Assembly: GCA_903889605.1 (NCBI GenBank)
Contig: CAISYK010000077.1
Span: 1 to 7,871 of the forward strand
Source: an uncultured Bacteroidota bacterium
Lineage (GTDB): Bacteria; Bacteroidota; Bacteroidia; 2-12-FULL-35-15
Length of the DNA stretch: 7,871 nt
Direction of reading: 5' to 3'
Shown here: positions 5,911-7,871 of the stretch, piece by piece
Numbering within the stretch: position 1 is the stretch's first letter
Layout: each line of letters starts with the position of its first letter
Program-made: the position numbers and the translations under genes
Notes under the pieces: generated by a model
The model's input: only the letters and a program-made list of their open reading frames with translations
Databases searched by the model: none
What the model was told of the DNA's origin: nothing

Positions 5911-6405
5911 ATGTACGCAATCGTAGAAATAGCCGGGCAACAATTTAAGGTAACACGTGGAACTAAAGTTTATGTGAACCGCCTAGAAGCTAGCGAAGGG
6001 TCAAAAGTAGAGTTCGACAAAGTTTTGTTGATCGATACCGATGGAAAAGTTCAAATAGGAACTCCTTCAGTTGATGGTGCAAAAGTAGCTGCAACAGTAC
6101 TTGCCCATCTAAAAGGTGACAAAGTCATCGTATTTAAGAAAAAACGCAGAAAAGGTTACCAGAAATCAAACGGTCATCGTCAGCAATTATCTCAAATCCT
6201 TATTCAAGGGGTTTTAGCTAAAGGTGAAACTTTGAAAGATGAACTAGTAATTGAAAAGAAAGCACCTATTGCAGAAGTTGAAAAACCTGTAGAAGAAGTG
6301 AAAACTAAGAAACCTGCTGTAAAAAAAGCTAAAGCAGAAGCTGCAGAAGCTCCTGTAAAAAAAGCACCTGCTAAAAAAGCGGCGCCTAAAAAAGCAGCTA
6401 AATAA
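5911..6405 (+). CDS. rplU: 50S ribosomal protein L21 with long Lys/Ala-rich C-terminal tail
   Basis: This is a 23S rRNA-binding protein of the large ribosomal subunit. Residues 1-103 are a standard L21: it begins MYAIVEIAGQQFKV, and the basic signature KKKRRKGYQKSNGHRQ spans 76-91. The stretch to about residue 116 completes the fold. Residues 117-164 form an extra tail made of Lys, Ala, Pro and Glu, acidic-mixed first (EVEKPVEEV) and then strongly basic with repeated KKA/PAKKA units, like histone H1 or other disordered nucleic-acid-binding tails. Extended L21 proteins are, from memory, common in Bacteroidota. The ATG at 5911 is preceded by an A-rich stretch and no Shine-Dalgarno, as usual for the group. 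rpmA follows after 53 bases with no terminator between, so the two form an operon. Confidence 0.97.
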   Translation: MYAIVEIAGQQFKVTRGTKVYVNRLEASEGSKVEFDKVLLIDTDGKVQIGTPSVDGAKVAATVLAHLKGDKVIVFKKKRRKGYQKSNGHRQQLSQILIQGVLAKGETLKDELVIEKKAPIAEVEKPVEEVKTKKPAVKKAKAEAAEAPVKKAPAKKAAPKKAAK

Positions 6406-6458
6406 TTTTAATTGATTTTATCAGTTCTTAATTTTTTAATTTTTAATCTAATAAAAAA

Positions 6459-6725
6459 ATGGCACATAAAAAAGGCGCGGGTAGTACAAATAACGGCCGC
6501 GAATCACATAGCAAACGTTTAGGCGTTAAAATTTTTGGAGGGCAATTAGCTATCTCGGGAAATATTATTGTACGTCAGAGAGGTACTAAACACAGACCAG
6601 GAGCAAATATGGGCATTGGCAAAGACCATACTTTATTTGCTTTAGTTGACGGCACAGTGGAATTCAAAAAGAAACGTGATGATAAATCGTACGTTTCTAT
6701 TATTCCATTCCCTGCTCAAGCATAA
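6459..6725 (+). CDS. rpmA: 50S ribosomal protein L27
   Basis: L27 is a large-subunit protein whose N-terminus reaches the peptidyl transferase centre. The 88-residue length and sequence are typical: MAHKKGAGSTNNGRES at the N-terminus, then GNIIVRQRGTKHRPGANMG (34-52) and GKDHTLFALVDG (54-65). The protein starts directly with MAHKKG, so it lacks the cleavable N-terminal extension found in Firmicutes L27. It is the second gene of the rplU-rpmA operon and is followed 18 bases later by a strong terminator. Confidence 0.98.
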   Translation: MAHKKGAGSTNNGRESHSKRLGVKIFGGQLAISGNIIVRQRGTKHRPGANMGIGKDHTLFALVDGTVEFKKKRDDKSYVSIIPFPAQA

Positions 6726-6743
6726 GGTTATTCAAAATTTTAT

Positions 6744-6786
6744 AAAAAATCTCCTGAAGCTTCAACAGAAGTTTAGGAGATTTTTT
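6744..6786. terminator. Terminator of the rplU-rpmA operon, bidirectional in form
   Basis: A-run plus TCTCCT (6744-6755) pairs fully with AGGAGA plus T-run (6775-6786). An inner AAGCTT/AAGTTT stem (6757-6762 with 6769-6774, one G-T pair) closes on a CAACAG loop, with a single bulged G at 6756. The T-run continues as TTTTTTATTTT. The A-run on the other arm would allow termination from the opposite direction too. Confidence 0.9.
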
Positions 6787-6805
6787 ATTTTCACTGAGAT
6801 AATAT

Positions 6806-6892
6806 TTTTTCCAGCAAAGACGCAAAGAAGCGAAGAAAAAAATACAAATAAAAAAAACAAATACTTTGCGTCTTAGCGACTTAGCGGTAAAA
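6806..6892. repeat. Degenerate inverted repeat built of 8-bp GCNAAGNN units
   Basis: The left arm carries GCAAAGAC, GCAAAGAA and GCGAAGAA in tandem (6814-6837). Read on the minus strand, the right arm (6865-6888) carries matching units beginning GCTAAGTC, GCTAAGAC and GCAAAG. The cores agree at 18 of 24 positions, and flanking TTTT-CC/ACC bases also match, with an A-rich spacer of about 26 bases between. From memory, GCAAAGACGCAAAG-like repeats are scattered through intergenic regions of many Bacteroidota genomes. No transposase or coding capacity is present. Confidence 0.55.
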
Positions 6893-6976
6893 TTGTTTAT
6901 TAGAATTTTCATAGTCGCTGAATTTTAGAAAATAAAACAAAACAATACAACCAGGAAAACAGATAATCCCTGCATT

Positions 6977-7011
6977 TTTGAAATTATAAAATCTCATGTC
7001 TCATACCTTTA
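6977..7011 (+). promoter_or_regulatory. Possible serS promoter
   Basis: TTTG (6977-6980) and TACCTTTA (7004-7011, one mismatch to TAnnTTTG) are separated by 23 bases, at the long end of the usual range. The ATG follows 16 bases after the -7 box, the same distance as for the permease gene. Two tandem TTTAAAC heptamers (7008-7021) overlap and follow the box. Confidence 0.35.
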
Positions 7012-7027
7012 AACTTTAAACTCATAT

Positions 7028-7871
7028 ATGCTGCAGCTCCAATACATCCGTGAAAACAAAGACCAGGCAATTGAACGTTTGGCGATAAAGAATTTTGATG
7101 CAAAATTAATTCTTGAACAAGTTCTTGAATTTGATAATGACCGAAGACGCACCCAGAATGAACTGGATTCATTACTAAATGAAGCAAACATTATTGCTAA
7201 ACAGGTTGGCGATTTGTATAAACAAGGCAAAAAAGCAGAAGCTGATGAACTAAAAAATAAAAGCATTGCTGTAAAAGAAAGTTCAAATAAACTTTCAGAA
7301 CTTTTGAAAACAATTGAAGAGCAGCAGCACAATTTATTGGTTCAGGTGCCGAATACACCGAGTTTAAAAGTGCCGAAAGGTAAAACACCTGCTGATAATG
7401 AAAATATACACCAAGAGGGTGAGATACCAAAATTGCACCCTGGCGCCAAGCCTCATTGGGAACTTACTGAAAAGTATGATTTGATTGATTTTGAATTAGG
7501 TGTTAAACTTACCGGAGCAGGATTTCCAGTTTATAAAGGTAAAGCAGCCCGTCTGCAGCGTGCTTTGATAAACTTTTTCCTGGATAGAGCAACAGCAGCA
7601 GGGTATTTGGAAATTCAGCCGCCGATTATGGTGAATGAAGCCTCTGCGTATGCTACAGGACAGCTGCCCGACAAAGAAGGTCAGATGTACCATTCTACAA
7701 TAGATAATTTATATTTGATACCCACTGCCGAAGTACCTCTTACTAATATTTACCGTGATGTGATTGTAAAGACAGAGCAGCTGCCGATCAAAATGTGCGG
7801 GTACACCCCTTGCTTCCGCAGAGAAGCTGGCAGTTATGGAAAAGATGTCAGAGGATTGAACCGTTTGCACC
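7028..7871 (+). CDS. serS: Seryl-tRNA synthetase (partial, 3' end outside window)
   Basis: This is a cytosolic class II aminoacyl-tRNA synthetase that charges tRNA-Ser. The visible 281 residues are about two thirds of the usual 420 or so. The protein begins MLQLQYIRENKDQAIERLAIK, typical of Bacteroidota SerS, which fixes the start at the ATG at 7028-7030. Residues about 27-100 form the long antiparallel coiled-coil arm that grips the tRNA-Ser variable arm, rich in Glu, Lys, Asn and Leu. The catalytic core follows: LTGAGFPVYKG (161-171), the motif 1 region with PPIMV (198-202), TAEVPLTN (233-240) for serine recognition, and motif 2 FRREAGSYG (263-271). The frame is intact to the window edge. 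The gene lies 302 bases after rpmA beyond a strong terminator, so it should have its own promoter. Confidence 0.97.
   Translation, partial: MLQLQYIRENKDQAIERLAIKNFDAKLILEQVLEFDNDRRRTQNELDSLLNEANIIAKQVGDLYKQGKKAEADELKNKSIAVKESSNKLSELLKTIEEQQHNLLVQVPNTPSLKVPKGKTPADNENIHQEGEIPKLHPGAKPHWELTEKYDLIDFELGVKLTGAGFPVYKGKAARLQRALINFFLDRATAAGYLEIQPPIMVNEASAYATGQLPDKEGQMYHSTIDNLYLIPTAEVPLTNIYRDVIVKTEQLPIKMCGYTPCFRREAGSYGKDVRGLNRLH

Noticed and set aside
6646..6876. An open frame overlapping the end of rpmA and the following terminator and repeat
   Set aside because: It begins inside rpmA in another frame and reads through the terminator hairpin and the octamer repeat, so it is a shadow.
6806..6892. CRISPR array or insertion-sequence ends
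   Set aside because: The octamers are tandem without spacers and there is no transposase or cas gene nearby. An inverted intergenic repeat is the simpler description.
7009..7332. Minus-strand open frames opposite serS (also 7197-7430 and 7496-7693)
   Set aside because: They are antisense to a clearly recognised seryl-tRNA synthetase and have no domain of their own.

Overview
The window looks like a chromosomal segment of a member of the Bacteroidota. The evidence is AT-rich DNA, start codons without Shine-Dalgarno sequences, several TAnnTTTG-type -7 promoter boxes, a secreted protease ending in a type IX secretion (T9SS) sorting domain, and a fused DAHP synthase-chorismate mutase of the Bacteroidota layout. 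I cannot name the genus. All recognised genes lie on the + strand and most appear to be separate transcription units.

Layout. Positions 1-270 hold the C-terminal end of an unrecognised protein cut by the window edge. Positions 271-718 carry no convincing gene but are full of structure: three hairpins (395-427, 491-526, 539-583), a perfect -7 box just upstream of the first hairpin, and a palindrome overlapping the expected -33 region of the next gene. Positions 719-3430 encode a 903-residue secreted M43 (pappalysin-like) metalloprotease. Its architecture is signal peptide, possible cysteine-switch prosegment, catalytic domain, PKD domain, jelly-roll-like domain and T9SS sorting domain. A beta-sandwich module of about 190 residues sits inside the catalytic domain, between the zinc motif and the Met-turn. 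A Rho-independent terminator follows at 3453-3480, then a perfect 12-bp palindrome at 3507-3533.

Positions 3663-4772 encode the bifunctional DAHP synthase/chorismate mutase, which handles the first shikimate step and the chorismate branch point to Phe/Tyr. It starts at a TTG codon. Positions 4947-5840 encode an EamA/DMT-family permease with a good promoter of its own. Positions 5911-6725 form the rplU-rpmA operon (ribosomal proteins L21 and L27), closed by a strong bidirectional-looking terminator. Positions 6726-7027 hold that terminator, a decayed inverted repeat built of 8-bp units, and a possible promoter. Positions 7028-7871 are the first two thirds of serS (seryl-tRNA synthetase), cut by the right edge.

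The rplU-rpmA-serS stretch is translation housekeeping, and the aromatic gene and permease are ordinary metabolism. The parts most worth a second look are the module inserted in the protease and the structured intergenic region at 379-718. I see no CRISPR array, tRNA, rRNA, insertion sequence with a transposase gene, or defence system.
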